Assembly (NCBI GenBank): GCA_035429805.1
Contig: DAOMFL010000007.1
Span: 1-64,000 of the forward strand
Source: JALORV01 sp035429805
Lineage (GTDB): Bacteria; Pseudomonadota; Gammaproteobacteria; Burkholderiales; Burkholderiaceae_F
Direction of reading: 5' to 3'
DNA length: 64,000 nucleotides
Positions 17,181-24,241 of this stretch are shown here, piece by piece. Under the pieces are notes generated by a model, which saw only the letters and a program-made list of their open reading frames with translations, did not search any database and was not told the DNA's origin. The position numbers and the translations under genes are program-made. How positions within the stretch are numbered: the first letter of the stretch is position 1; each line of letters begins with the position of its first letter.

Positions 17181-18401
17181 TCAGCGCGCCAGGCGAGCCG
17201 TCGAGTAGGTGTAGGGATAGTCGCGGCGGAACCAGTTGCGGAAGGAGGCCCGCGCCAGGCGGCGCGCGGTGCGAGGCGAACCCCCCTTCATCACGAAATG
17301 CTCGCCATCGAAAAAGTTGGCCGAGTAGCCGGGGTAGTACGGACGCGCTGAAAACCCGTCGAAGCCGGCAAAAGGGGTCGCAGTCCATTCCCAGCCATTG
17401 CCGAGCATCTGTTGCGTGCCTTCGGGAGTGGCTCCTGCAGGGTTGGCGTTGACCGGCACCGGATCCCAGCCAGTGAAGTCGAGGTTGGCGTGTCGCGCCG
17501 TGGGATCCTCGTTCCCCCACGGGTAGCGGCGCTCACCGTCGCCGCAGGCTGCCCGCTGCCATTCCGCCTCGGTCGGCAGGCGGGCGTTGGCCCAGCCGGC
17601 ATAGTCCTGCGACTGCCGATGCGTCAGGTACACCGGTTCATCCAGCGGGAGCGGGACGATGTCGAACATGCGTCGCAGCCGCCAGGCGCCGTTGTCCTGC
17701 AGCCAGAAGTGCGGCGCCGGTCCTCCGGCAGCGACGAAGCGCAGGTAGTCGCGATTCGTCACCTTGTAGCGTGCGATATCGAACTCGTGCACGGCGACAG
17801 GATGCCGCGGAAACTCGTTGTCCCAGCCGAAATCCGGCGCGGCCTGCCCCAGCCACGCTGTGCCGGCGCTGATCCGCACCCAGGGCTCGTCGTGGCGCTC
17901 CACCGACGCGGTGGGTTGCGATACCTGAAGAGGCGCGTGCTTCAGGTTGGCCGGCAGTTCGTGCAGCAGGTAGCACAGCGTCTCCGCGTGCATCCAGCGA
18001 TGCTCAAGCGCCGTCAGCACGCGCTCTGCAGGCAGTGCATCCCAGGCTTCATCGAGCATCTGCCGCGTGCGGCCCACGTAGCTGCGCACTTCCTCGAGCG
18101 CGGGCCAGTCCGATGGAAGGTCGGCCGGGGCCTGGCCCGGTGGCGGGTCGATCCCGGCTTCGAACAGCCGATCGAACGAAGGCTGGAACGAGGGCAGGTC
18201 GAGCACCCCGCGGCCCAGCTGGTTCCAGTCGAAGGCATCGAGGTGCCCGAGGTAGAAGATCAGCCGATGACGGTCGGGGATCGGCCGCTCGTAGAGGGTG
18301 CGGTCGTTCACCAGTGCAAAGAGCGCGTCCGTGTGGGCCCGGGCCTCGCGGACTTCACGGTGCAGTTGCAGCGTCGGCAGGCGATGGACGACGGCATCCA
18401 T
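17181..18401 (-). CDS. senA: EgtB-family sulfoxide/selenoxide synthase, probably selenoneine synthase SenA
   Basis: A 406-residue non-haem iron enzyme of the EgtB family. An N-terminal DinB-like helical domain holds the likely iron ligands H53 (LGHLDAF) and H134/H138 within HRWMHAE, the family HX3HXE motif. The C-terminal half is a formylglycine-generating-enzyme-like domain (LPTEAEWQRAACG, GNGWEWT, ending FRRDYPYTYSTARLAR). EgtB enzymes form C-S bonds on hercynine. The homologue SenA forms C-Se bonds using a selenosugar. Assignment as SenA rests on the nearby senB and senC. If that pairing is wrong, it is EgtB for ergothioneine. The ATG at 18401 fits the family N-terminus. Confidence 0.8.
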   Translation of the reverse strand: MDAVVHRLPTLQLHREVREARAHTDALFALVNDRTLYERPIPDRHRLIFYLGHLDAFDWNQLGRGVLDLPSFQPSFDRLFEAGIDPPPGQAPADLPSDWPALEEVRSYVGRTRQMLDEAWDALPAERVLTALEHRWMHAETLCYLLHELPANLKHAPLQVSQPTASVERHDEPWVRISAGTAWLGQAAPDFGWDNEFPRHPVAVHEFDIARYKVTNRDYLRFVAAGGPAPHFWLQDNGAWRLRRMFDIVPLPLDEPVYLTHRQSQDYAGWANARLPTEAEWQRAACGDGERRYPWGNEDPTARHANLDFTGWDPVPVNANPAGATPEGTQQMLGNGWEWTATPFAGFDGFSARPYYPGYSANFFDGEHFVMKGGSPRTARRLARASFRNWFRRDYPYTYSTARLAR

Positions 18402-18583
18402 GCCGGGACCATACGCCGACTGGATGTCAGGACAAGCGACGGCGGCCCGGTCGTTGCAAGAGGCAATGTAGGCGCGATCGAGCGAATACCGGCCCGAACG
18501 GCCTAACCCGCTCAACCCCGCGTCTTAAGTACCGAAAAGAAGGTATCGATATCGCACCGCCACGGCGGCAGAGCAGGTGAGAC

Positions 18584-18802
18584 ATGAAGACCGTTACCCT
18601 GCGGGTTGACGAATCCACGGACAGGCAGCTGTCCGCGCTCGCCGAGCGTTGTGACGCCACGCCCGGTGAGTTCGTCGACATGCTGTGCGCGTCGCTCGAC
18701 CGCGAGACTCTGGAACGCATCATTCAGCGGGCGATCCGCGACGACTCCGTGACCTCCGAACCGGGCGTCGCACGGATTCCGCAGCAACTCCCACGCCGGT
18801 AA
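18584..18802 (+). CDS. Small ribbon-helix-helix-like protein (paralogue A)
   Basis: A 72-residue protein starting MKTVTLRVDESTD, with a beta-strand then two helices, the pattern of ribbon-helix-helix DNA-binding proteins or antitoxins. It is clearly related to the 75-residue product at 21217-21444. They share the MK-V-L-V start, VDxLCxSxDRE and VTxxxGVARxP, in the same order. It diverges from senA (182 bases between starts), so autoregulation or control of senA is conceivable. No toxin-like partner is adjacent. The fold is inferred from pattern only. Confidence 0.7.
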   Translation: MKTVTLRVDESTDRQLSALAERCDATPGEFVDMLCASLDRETLERIIQRAIRDDSVTSEPGVARIPQQLPRR

Positions 18803-18894
18803 CCATTGCCGGCCCGGGCGGGCTTTCGCCCCGCTGCATTTCCACTCTGTCCTGAATCCGGCGACTCCGCCGCGAACGGCGTCTTCGCGGTGCC

Positions 18895-20739
18895 TTAGCG
18901 CCGCATCTCGAAGAGTGTCGTCTCCGGATCCGTGCCCTTGAGGGCTTCGGCGATCTGCTTGCGTGCCTTGATGAACGGCGAGTTCTTCGCTTCGACCGCG
19001 AGGAACTCGTCGAGGTCGCCGTGCTCGCGCTGCAACCGCGGCACGAGCTCGAGGAAGATGTCCGTCAGTTCCGGGTCGAACTGCTTGCCCTTGAGCGATG
19101 CGATTTCGGCCAGTGCGTCGGAAACCTTCCACGCTTCCTTGTACGGACGCTTGTGCGTCAGCGCATCGAAAACGTCGGCCAGCGCACTGACGCGTGCCGC
19201 GATCGGGATCGCCGTGCCGGCGAGCTTGGTTGGATAGCCGGTGCCGTCCCACCGCTCGTGGTGGTGGCGCGCGATCTCTTCGGCGATATGCATCTGCGGC
19301 ACGTTCGACTTCGCCAGGATGTCGGCGCCAGCGGTCGTGTGAGTCTGCATGATCTCGCGCTCGCCCGGCGTCAGCTTGCCAGGCTTGAGCAGGATCGCGT
19401 CCGGCACCACCAGCTTGCCGATGTCGTGCAGCCGCGCGGCGAGGTCGATCAGGAAGCAGACGTCGTCTTCGAGCCCGATCTCCTTGCCGAGGATCGAGGC
19501 GAGCCGGCCGACGCGATAACAGTGCTCGCCGGTCGTGTCGTCGTGCAGTTCGGCGGCGACAGACTGCTGCTCCAGCAGCAGGATGCGGTTGCGCATCAGC
19601 TCACGCTCGCCGAGCTGGATCCGCAGCTTGCCGCGCTGGTTGGCCATCGCGACGTCGATCGAGCCGGGACCGAAGGCGGGCTGCTCGACCTGCTTGATGT
19701 ACTCGCTGTGGTGCATCAGAACCTGCGCGGACTTTGCCTCGCGGTTCATCGCGAGAAGTTCGTGCAGGTAGACCAGCGCGACATCAGGCTGGCCGGCGGC
19801 TTCATAGCCTGCAATGCAGGCCGAGAGGGCGTCGCGAACCTCCGACTTCACTGAAACGCGGGCGTGTTCAAGCGAACGCTTCAGTCGAGTCAGACCGACA
19901 TCCGTCCTCTTCGCGTTCACCTCAATGAGGCCGCTCGTAATTGCTGCTGCGTATTCCGCTCTGGCAGAGGGCGCTCTTGCTGCGAACTCGCGAGCGGCCT
20001 GTCCATGCTGTTCGGCATGGACAATTTCTCCCACTTCGAGGAGGAGTCGCGCGTACTGCGATTCGGCGATTACGCGTGCGAAGCAGTCGTTGGCAGTCGT
20101 TGGATTTGGATTTATGTCGATCGCTGCACGGACAGCTTGAATGCCTCGCTTTACGTCGTGGAGGTGAATTGCGCAGTTCGCAATGTTTGCAAGTGCGAGC
20201 GTCACACCCGGTCGAAACTCGGGCGAGTCGCTAGCCAGGGCTGCTGCGCGCTCGAAACAGGCCAGGGCGTCTCCATACTGGGCTGAATTCTGCAGAGCCA
20301 ACCCTAGGTTGTTCCACGCAGGAGATTCGGCCGCTTGGTTGCCTAGAGACTTGGCGACTTGTAGAGCTTCGAGCAGTGACTCTGTCGCGCTCGGTAGGTT
20401 GCCCGTCTCGACATACATGAGGCCGCGAAGCGAAAGCGCGCGACGCAAGAGGTTCTTGTTCTCAATCAGCTTCGCAAACGCTACAGCCTTCGCTGCGGCC
20501 GACAGGCCAAGTACGGGTTGCGCTCCGAGATAGAAGTAATGGGCAATGAGTACCAGGCAGTCCACGACCTCGGTGGAAGCCATGTCTTCGACCAAATCCG
20601 CGAGCTCTTCGTGAGCCGATCGAAAGCGATTCGTCGCGTCAGGAGTCGGGGTCTCGAGCAACGGACGAAGCTGCGCGACCAGCTCTGCGCACCGGGCGCG
20701 TGTCTGGTCATAGAGCGGGGGGATGAACACCGCGGACAT
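18895..20739 (-). CDS. TPR-HD-GYP protein, predicted cyclic-di-GMP phosphodiesterase
   Basis: A 614-residue cytoplasmic protein without signal or membrane segments. Residues ~30-380 are helical tetratricopeptide-like repeats (for example ESPAWNNLGLALQNSAQYG). Residues ~395-590 form an HD-GYP domain. H406 (GEHCYRV), H442-D443 (LHDIGK) and HHHERWDGTGYP near residue 500 are all present, so the metal site looks intact and c-di-GMP hydrolysis is expected. TPR domains commonly bind peptides or proteins, so the N-terminus probably controls the enzyme. The TPR-coding half is lower in GC than the HD-GYP half. A micropeptide gene diverges from it 166 bases away. Confidence 0.9.
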   Translation of the reverse strand: MSAVFIPPLYDQTRARCAELVAQLRPLLETPTPDATNRFRSAHEELADLVEDMASTEVVDCLVLIAHYFYLGAQPVLGLSAAAKAVAFAKLIENKNLLRRALSLRGLMYVETGNLPSATESLLEALQVAKSLGNQAAESPAWNNLGLALQNSAQYGDALACFERAAALASDSPEFRPGVTLALANIANCAIHLHDVKRGIQAVRAAIDINPNPTTANDCFARVIAESQYARLLLEVGEIVHAEQHGQAAREFAARAPSARAEYAAAITSGLIEVNAKRTDVGLTRLKRSLEHARVSVKSEVRDALSACIAGYEAAGQPDVALVYLHELLAMNREAKSAQVLMHHSEYIKQVEQPAFGPGSIDVAMANQRGKLRIQLGERELMRNRILLLEQQSVAAELHDDTTGEHCYRVGRLASILGKEIGLEDDVCFLIDLAARLHDIGKLVVPDAILLKPGKLTPGEREIMQTHTTAGADILAKSNVPQMHIAEEIARHHHERWDGTGYPTKLAGTAIPIAARVSALADVFDALTHKRPYKEAWKVSDALAEIASLKGKQFDPELTDIFLELVPRLQREHGDLDEFLAVEAKNSPFIKARKQIAEALKGTDPETTLFEMRR

Positions 20740-20790
20740 GGGTTCAGTATTCGAGCAACCGCAGCAGTCGAAGCGTCGAAAAGATAGGTC

Positions 20791-20819
20791 TTGCTATTTC
20801 CCGAGACTTACCTTTACAT
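20791..20819 (+). promoter_or_regulatory. Candidate promoter of the double-glycine peptide gene
   Basis: TTGCTA at 20791-20796 and TTACAT at 20814-20819 are separated by 17 bases, a sigma-70-like spacing. Transcription would begin near 20826, at the foot of the hairpin described next. The surrounding DNA is AT-rich for this genome. Both hexamers are imperfect, so this is a guess by pattern. Confidence 0.3.
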
Positions 20820-20826
20820 TCCGCTT

Positions 20827-20857
20827 AACTCGCTTATCGGCCAAAAAGCGAGTTTTT
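20827..20857 (+). promoter_or_regulatory. Hairpin with T-run at the predicted 5' end of the peptide transcript
   Basis: A perfect nine-base inverted repeat (AACTCGCTT at 20827-20835, AAGCGAGTT at 20846-20854) encloses a ten-base loop and runs into TTTTT. It looks like a weak intrinsic terminator or a 5' stabilising stem, placed between the two divergent starts. It could attenuate the peptide gene. Confidence 0.5.
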
Positions 20858-20905
20858 GTAGGGTCAGATTGAGAGACTGCAGTCAACGGAGATGGGGGCG
20901 CCCAA

Positions 20906-21016
20906 ATGGACCAAATTATTGAGCAAGTCGTTGAAACAAAAGAACAAGTTGTCGAATTGAGTCTTGCCGAGCTCGCCCAGGTTGGCGGCGGGGTCGGTGG
21001 CGGCAACTGCCTGTAG
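20906..21016 (+). CDS. Micropeptide precursor with double-glycine leader
   Basis: A 36-residue peptide, ATG at 20906, TAG at 21014-21016. Residues 18-29 (LSLAELAQVGGG) fit the LSxxELxxVxGG leader consensus cleaved by C39 peptidase-type ABC exporters. Cleavage after G29 would leave the core VGGGNCL with a free cysteine. The leader contains the repeat EQVVE at residues 6-10 and 13-17. A GGGGG run seven bases before the ATG may serve as ribosome binding site, and an intrinsic terminator follows the stop. Codons are rich in A and T. No C39 exporter is in this window. It could be a signal peptide or a tiny bacteriocin-like product. Confidence 0.75.
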   Translation: MDQIIEQVVETKEQVVELSLAELAQVGGGVGGGNCL

Positions 21017-21035
21017 TTACAAGCCAGGATGCAAG

Positions 21036-21058
21036 AAGGGCGCTTCGGCGCCCTTTTT
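21036..21058 (+). terminator. Intrinsic terminator of the micropeptide gene
   Basis: Stem AAGGGCGC (21036-21043), TTCG tetraloop, GCGCCCTT (21048-21055) and a T-run to 21058. The perfect eight-pair stem with a stable tetraloop and U-tail lies 20 bases after the stop codon. It strongly suggests that the short gene upstream is a genuine independent transcript. Confidence 0.92.
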
Positions 21059-21067
21059 GTTTGCTTC

Positions 21068-21128
21068 GCGAAAACGCTAGGTGATCCTCAACCTCGGTCG
21101 GGTCTTCTGCCATACGTTTTCGCTTTTT
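21068..21128. repeat. Long-loop inverted repeat after the micropeptide terminator
   Basis: A perfect nine-base inverted repeat (GCGAAAACG at 21068-21076, CGTTTTCGC at 21115-21123) encloses 38 bases and is followed by TTTTT. It could be a second terminator, a small structured RNA or the end of a mobile segment. A run of nine G lies at 21153-21161, just before the neighbouring gene's stop. No protein is recognised here. Confidence 0.45.
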
Positions 21129-21216
21129 GTATGACACAGCACTCCGGCGGCCGGGGGGGGGCCAGAAGTCGACCCTAGTTTGGGGAAGACGGTCCTCGGC
21201 GGAACCGCGGCGCTGC

Positions 21217-21444
21217 TCAACCGTTCTGCTTTGGCGCCTTGCGCGCCGGCATCCTCGCGACACCATCCTCGGTCGTGACCAACGTCCCGGACATCGCCTG
21301 GATGGCGAGGCGGGCCATGGATTCGCGGTCAATCGACTGGCAGAGCAGGTCGACCACGCGGCCGGTCGAGACGCCCCACTGGTGGGCCAGCGCCTTGAGG
21401 CGCAGGTCCGACGAGTCGCCGACCTCGAGGCTCACCTGCTTCAT
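21217..21444 (-). CDS. Small ribbon-helix-helix-like protein (paralogue B)
   Basis: A 75-residue protein starting MKQVSLEVGDSSD, related to the product at 18584-18802 over its whole length (shared VDxLCxSxDRE and GVARxP segments). The strand-helix-helix pattern suggests a ribbon-helix-helix DNA-binding fold. It follows senC on the same strand after 119 bases, so it may be co-transcribed with senB-senC. A reading nine residues longer (to 21471) exists, but the MK-V-L-V start matches paralogue A. Function unknown. Confidence 0.7.
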   Translation of the reverse strand: MKQVSLEVGDSSDLRLKALAHQWGVSTGRVVDLLCQSIDRESMARLAIQAMSGTLVTTEDGVARMPARKAPKQNG

Positions 21445-21563
21445 GCAACGAGTATTCGACCGGCGACCCACGCCCGCAATCCCGCCCGGGTCAGCCGTTC
21501 AGACTGTTTGCGGGGCGCGCCTGCGAGGCCGCCGGCGGCCGCTACCGGCTCGTCGGGAAACCT

Positions 21564-22613
21564 TCAGCCTTCGACCGTGATGCCCTGACCCTTGGCCAGG
21601 TTGCCGATGAGCGCGGCCTGGTCGAAGCCTTCCGCGCGGAACAGTTCGAGCACGCCGTCGACGGCGCTCGGAGCACAGGCCACCAGCAGTCCTCCGCTGG
21701 TTTGGGGATCCGTAAGCAGGGCTTTGGTCGTCTCATCGACGCCCTTTAGCGTGACGTGCCTTCCGTAACCGGCCCAGTTGCGCCCGGAGGCGCCCGTGAC
21801 GTGACCCGCGGCCGCGAGATCTCTAGCGCCCGGCAGCAGCGGAATGTCGTGTACGCGGACGTGCGCCCCGAGGCCGCTGCCGAGCGCGATTTCGTTCAGA
21901 TGGCCCAGCAGGCCGAAACCCGTCACATCGGTCAGCGCGTGCACTTCGGCCAGATCGGAGAGCGCGCGGCCCGGCGTGTTGAGCTGCGTCGTGCTTGCGA
22001 TCATGCGGGCGTAGTGCGCGGGCTCCAGCACATCCTTCTTCAGTGCGGCAGAGTAGATGCCGACGCCCAGGGGCTTGCCCAGCACGAGTGCGTCGCCCGC
22101 CTGCGCGCCGGAGTTTAGTTTGACCCTGCCGGGATGCACGAGACCGAGTGCGACCAGCCCGTAGATCGGCTCGACCGAATCGATCGTATGGCCACCGGCA
22201 ATCGGAATTCCGGCGGCGCTGCAGACCGCTTCTCCGCCTTCGACGATGCGGCGGATCACCTCGACCGGCAGCTTGTTGATCGGCATGCCGAGTAGTGCGA
22301 GCGCGAGGATCGGCGTGCCGCCCATCGCATAGACATCGGAGATCGCGTTGGTGGCGGCGATGCGTCCGAAGTCGTAGGGGTCGTCGACGATCGGCATGAA
22401 GAAGTCGGTCGTCGCGATCAGGGCCTGCTCGTCATTCAGGCGGTAGACCGCTGCGTCGTCCGACGTCTCGATGCCGACCATCAGCTGCGGCGGAACGATG
22501 CCTCGCGTTCCCTTGAGGATTTCACCGAGCACGCCCGGCGCGATCTTGCAACCGCAACCGCCGCCGTGGGCCAGCGAAGTGAGCTTGATCGGCAGTTCGT
22601 TGGGTGCATTCAT
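21564..22613 (-). CDS. senC: Selenophosphate synthetase (SelD family; SenC of the selenoneine pathway)
   Basis: A 349-residue SelD-type enzyme that makes selenophosphate from selenide and ATP. The active-site loop is GGGCGCKIAP with Cys20 (not selenocysteine) and Lys23. The ATP/metal segment TTDFFMPIVDDPYDFGRIAA and the C-terminal DPQTSGGLLVA are typical. It starts two bases after the stop of senB, a tight operon. In selenoneine clusters the SelD homologue is called SenC and supplies SenB. It could also serve selenoproteins or tRNA selenation, but no selA, selB or mnmH is in this window. Confidence 0.9.
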   Translation of the reverse strand: MNAPNELPIKLTSLAHGGGCGCKIAPGVLGEILKGTRGIVPPQLMVGIETSDDAAVYRLNDEQALIATTDFFMPIVDDPYDFGRIAATNAISDVYAMGGTPILALALLGMPINKLPVEVIRRIVEGGEAVCSAAGIPIAGGHTIDSVEPIYGLVALGLVHPGRVKLNSGAQAGDALVLGKPLGVGIYSAALKKDVLEPAHYARMIASTTQLNTPGRALSDLAEVHALTDVTGFGLLGHLNEIALGSGLGAHVRVHDIPLLPGARDLAAAGHVTGASGRNWAGYGRHVTLKGVDETTKALLTDPQTSGGLLVACAPSAVDGVLELFRAEGFDQAALIGNLAKGQGITVEG

Positions 22614-22615
22614 GG

Positions 22616-23608
22616 TCAGGCCGCGCGCTTGTGTTCTTCCCTGTGATTATGGATGAGGCCACGCACCAGATCACGCACGGCGGCGCGCTCGACCTTCGGG
22701 TCGAACAGCCACGCCCGGGCCCGGCACGCCGAAGCGAGCCTGCGCAGGAAGGCGCGGTCGGTCGAAGCGCGCTCGAGCAGCTGGGTCGCGGCGCGGACCG
22801 CGCCGACCGGAAAGACGCCTGGATAGTCGCGCCCGACCATGCCCAGGTTGCCATCCGCATCGGACACGACGACGGGTGTACCGCTGCGGATCGCCTCAAG
22901 CACGACCTGGGCGCCGCCCTCGACGCGCGAAGGGTGGAACACGAGCGCCGCGTGCCTCATCAGCTGGCGCGCGCGTGCACGCGGCAATTCGCCGAGCCAG
23001 CGGTAGCGCGCCGTACGCGCCTCGGTGCGCCGGGCGGCCGCGCCATAGCGGGTGTCGAGCGCGGCGCCCGCATGCAGCAGGCGCACGTGCGAACCGGAGC
23101 CGAGCGACAGCGCAACGTGCATCGCGAGCAGCGGATCCTTTTCTTCGCGCAGGTGACCCACCACGGCGACGTCGAAGGTGCGGCGGCGGCGCGCCCCGCG
23201 CGTCAGCTTGCGTGCCGACTGAAAGATGACCGAGGTCTTGCCACGATACTGCGCGGGCACGGCCTGAACGCCGGATTCCTGAAGTACCACAAGGCGGTCG
23301 GCCAGCGCCAGCGAACGCTGAGCGTCGCGATTCGCCGGCAAATCGCGATAAAGGTCCGTGCCAGTGAGGATGACGCCCAGCGGTCCGTCGGGATGGGCGG
23401 CGCGGAACGCTGCGATCGAGTCGGCAGAGCGCCGTGCGTGCAGCGCGATCAGCACGTCGCACGACGCGCCGTCCCAGTGCTGCTGCACGCGGACGCGGTG
23501 GTCCGGGCGCAGAAAGCGGGCCCAGCGCGCAGCCGTGTGCCAGTTTCCGGTGTTCGCCTCGCGCAGCGCTGGCGTGACGATGCAGACGACGGGACGGGAC
23601 GTTTTCAA
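22616..23608 (-). CDS. senB: Selenosugar synthase SenB (glycosyltransferase)
   Basis: A 330-residue GT-B glycosyltransferase. The N-terminal IVTPALREANTGNWHTAARW, the LIALHARRSADSI segment and LTGTDLYRDL match the SenB family, which couples selenophosphate to a UDP-sugar to give a selenosugar. The C-terminal nucleotide-binding part includes HPSRVEGGAQVVLEAI. The start is uncertain: TTG at 23608 gives the family length and N-terminus. The only ATG is at 23797, which would add 63 unconserved residues. It is first in the senB-senC unit. SenA would use its product. Confidence 0.85.
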   Translation of the reverse strand: MKTSRPVVCIVTPALREANTGNWHTAARWARFLRPDHRVRVQQHWDGASCDVLIALHARRSADSIAAFRAAHPDGPLGVILTGTDLYRDLPANRDAQRSLALADRLVVLQESGVQAVPAQYRGKTSVIFQSARKLTRGARRRRTFDVAVVGHLREEKDPLLAMHVALSLGSGSHVRLLHAGAALDTRYGAAARRTEARTARYRWLGELPRARARQLMRHAALVFHPSRVEGGAQVVLEAIRSGTPVVVSDADGNLGMVGRDYPGVFPVGAVRAATQLLERASTDRAFLRRLASACRARAWLFDPKVERAAVRDLVRGLIHNHREEHKRAA

Positions 23609-23795
23609 CGCGACAGGGCGATGATGAAAGTTCCGGCGCAAATGAGCCCGGACGTAGATCGAGTATAGGTAGCGTCGCAGGATTGAGCAGGAATCCGATC
23701 GGCCGAAGAGCGGTCTGCCGACCGTGGTCTTGCACCGACTACCGTCGGCCGCGGCGCGTTTTGCGGTGTCGGCCGATTGCGGAATACTCCTATAC

Positions 23796-24236
23796 ATGGC
23801 TTACGGACCCATATCACGCCTGCCTGGCCTCGCGGGCACTCTCGTCCTGCTGTCGGCTGCGGTTGTGCCTGCGCTCCATGCGCAGGGCCCGGCCGCGGAC
23901 GGGCTGGCGGGGAGCTACGTCGAAGCACAGGACCTTGGGCGCCGAGACGAGTCGGACGAAGTCACGCGCGAGTACCACCGCAACGTGCTGTTGCCGCAGT
24001 TCAGCCAGACCTACCGGGTCCACTTCCGCGACTGTGCGTCGAGCGTTCCGCAGGCGGAGTCGACGCCGTTCTCGTTCGTCGCCGCGATCGGCGCGGACGG
24101 CCGCGTTCTGCGCGTCTGGAGTGATCGCAGCACCAACGTCTATCAGTGTGTGCGCGGCCGGCTGCTCTTCGACCGGTTCCCGGCGCCGCCGCGGGCACCT
24201 TTCTACCTCTACATCCACATGCGATTCACCAGTTGA
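23796..24236 (+). CDS. Secreted protein of unknown function
   Basis: A 146-residue protein with a clear signal peptide (hydrophobic core LAGTLVLLSAAVVPALHA followed by QG). The mature part has two cysteines (in FRDCASS and YQCVRG) that could form a disulfide. The layout FSFVAAIGADGRVLRVW is vaguely like TonB-C or energy-transducing domains, which use strand-turn-strand folds. I do not recognise a family with confidence. Its stop lies five bases before the next gene's ATG on the same strand, so the two are probably co-transcribed. Confidence 0.7.
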   Translation: MAYGPISRLPGLAGTLVLLSAAVVPALHAQGPAADGLAGSYVEAQDLGRRDESDEVTREYHRNVLLPQFSQTYRVHFRDCASSVPQAESTPFSFVAAIGADGRVLRVWSDRSTNVYQCVRGRLLFDRFPAPPRAPFYLYIHMRFTS

Positions 24237-24241
24237 CCCCG

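Noticed and set aside
18584..18802. Toxin-antitoxin operon including paralogue A
   Set aside because: The small protein looks like a ribbon-helix-helix protein, but no toxin-sized gene of a known class lies next to it. The downstream neighbour is the HD-GYP gene on the other strand.
20794..21006. Reverse 70-codon frame opposite the micropeptide
   Set aside because: Proline- and serine-rich shadow with no features.
20916..21332. Reverse open frame covering the micropeptide region
   Set aside because: It runs through two inverted repeats and a G9 tract and reads a low-complexity Arg/Pro product. The forward 36-codon frame has a leader consensus and a terminator, so it is the better gene.
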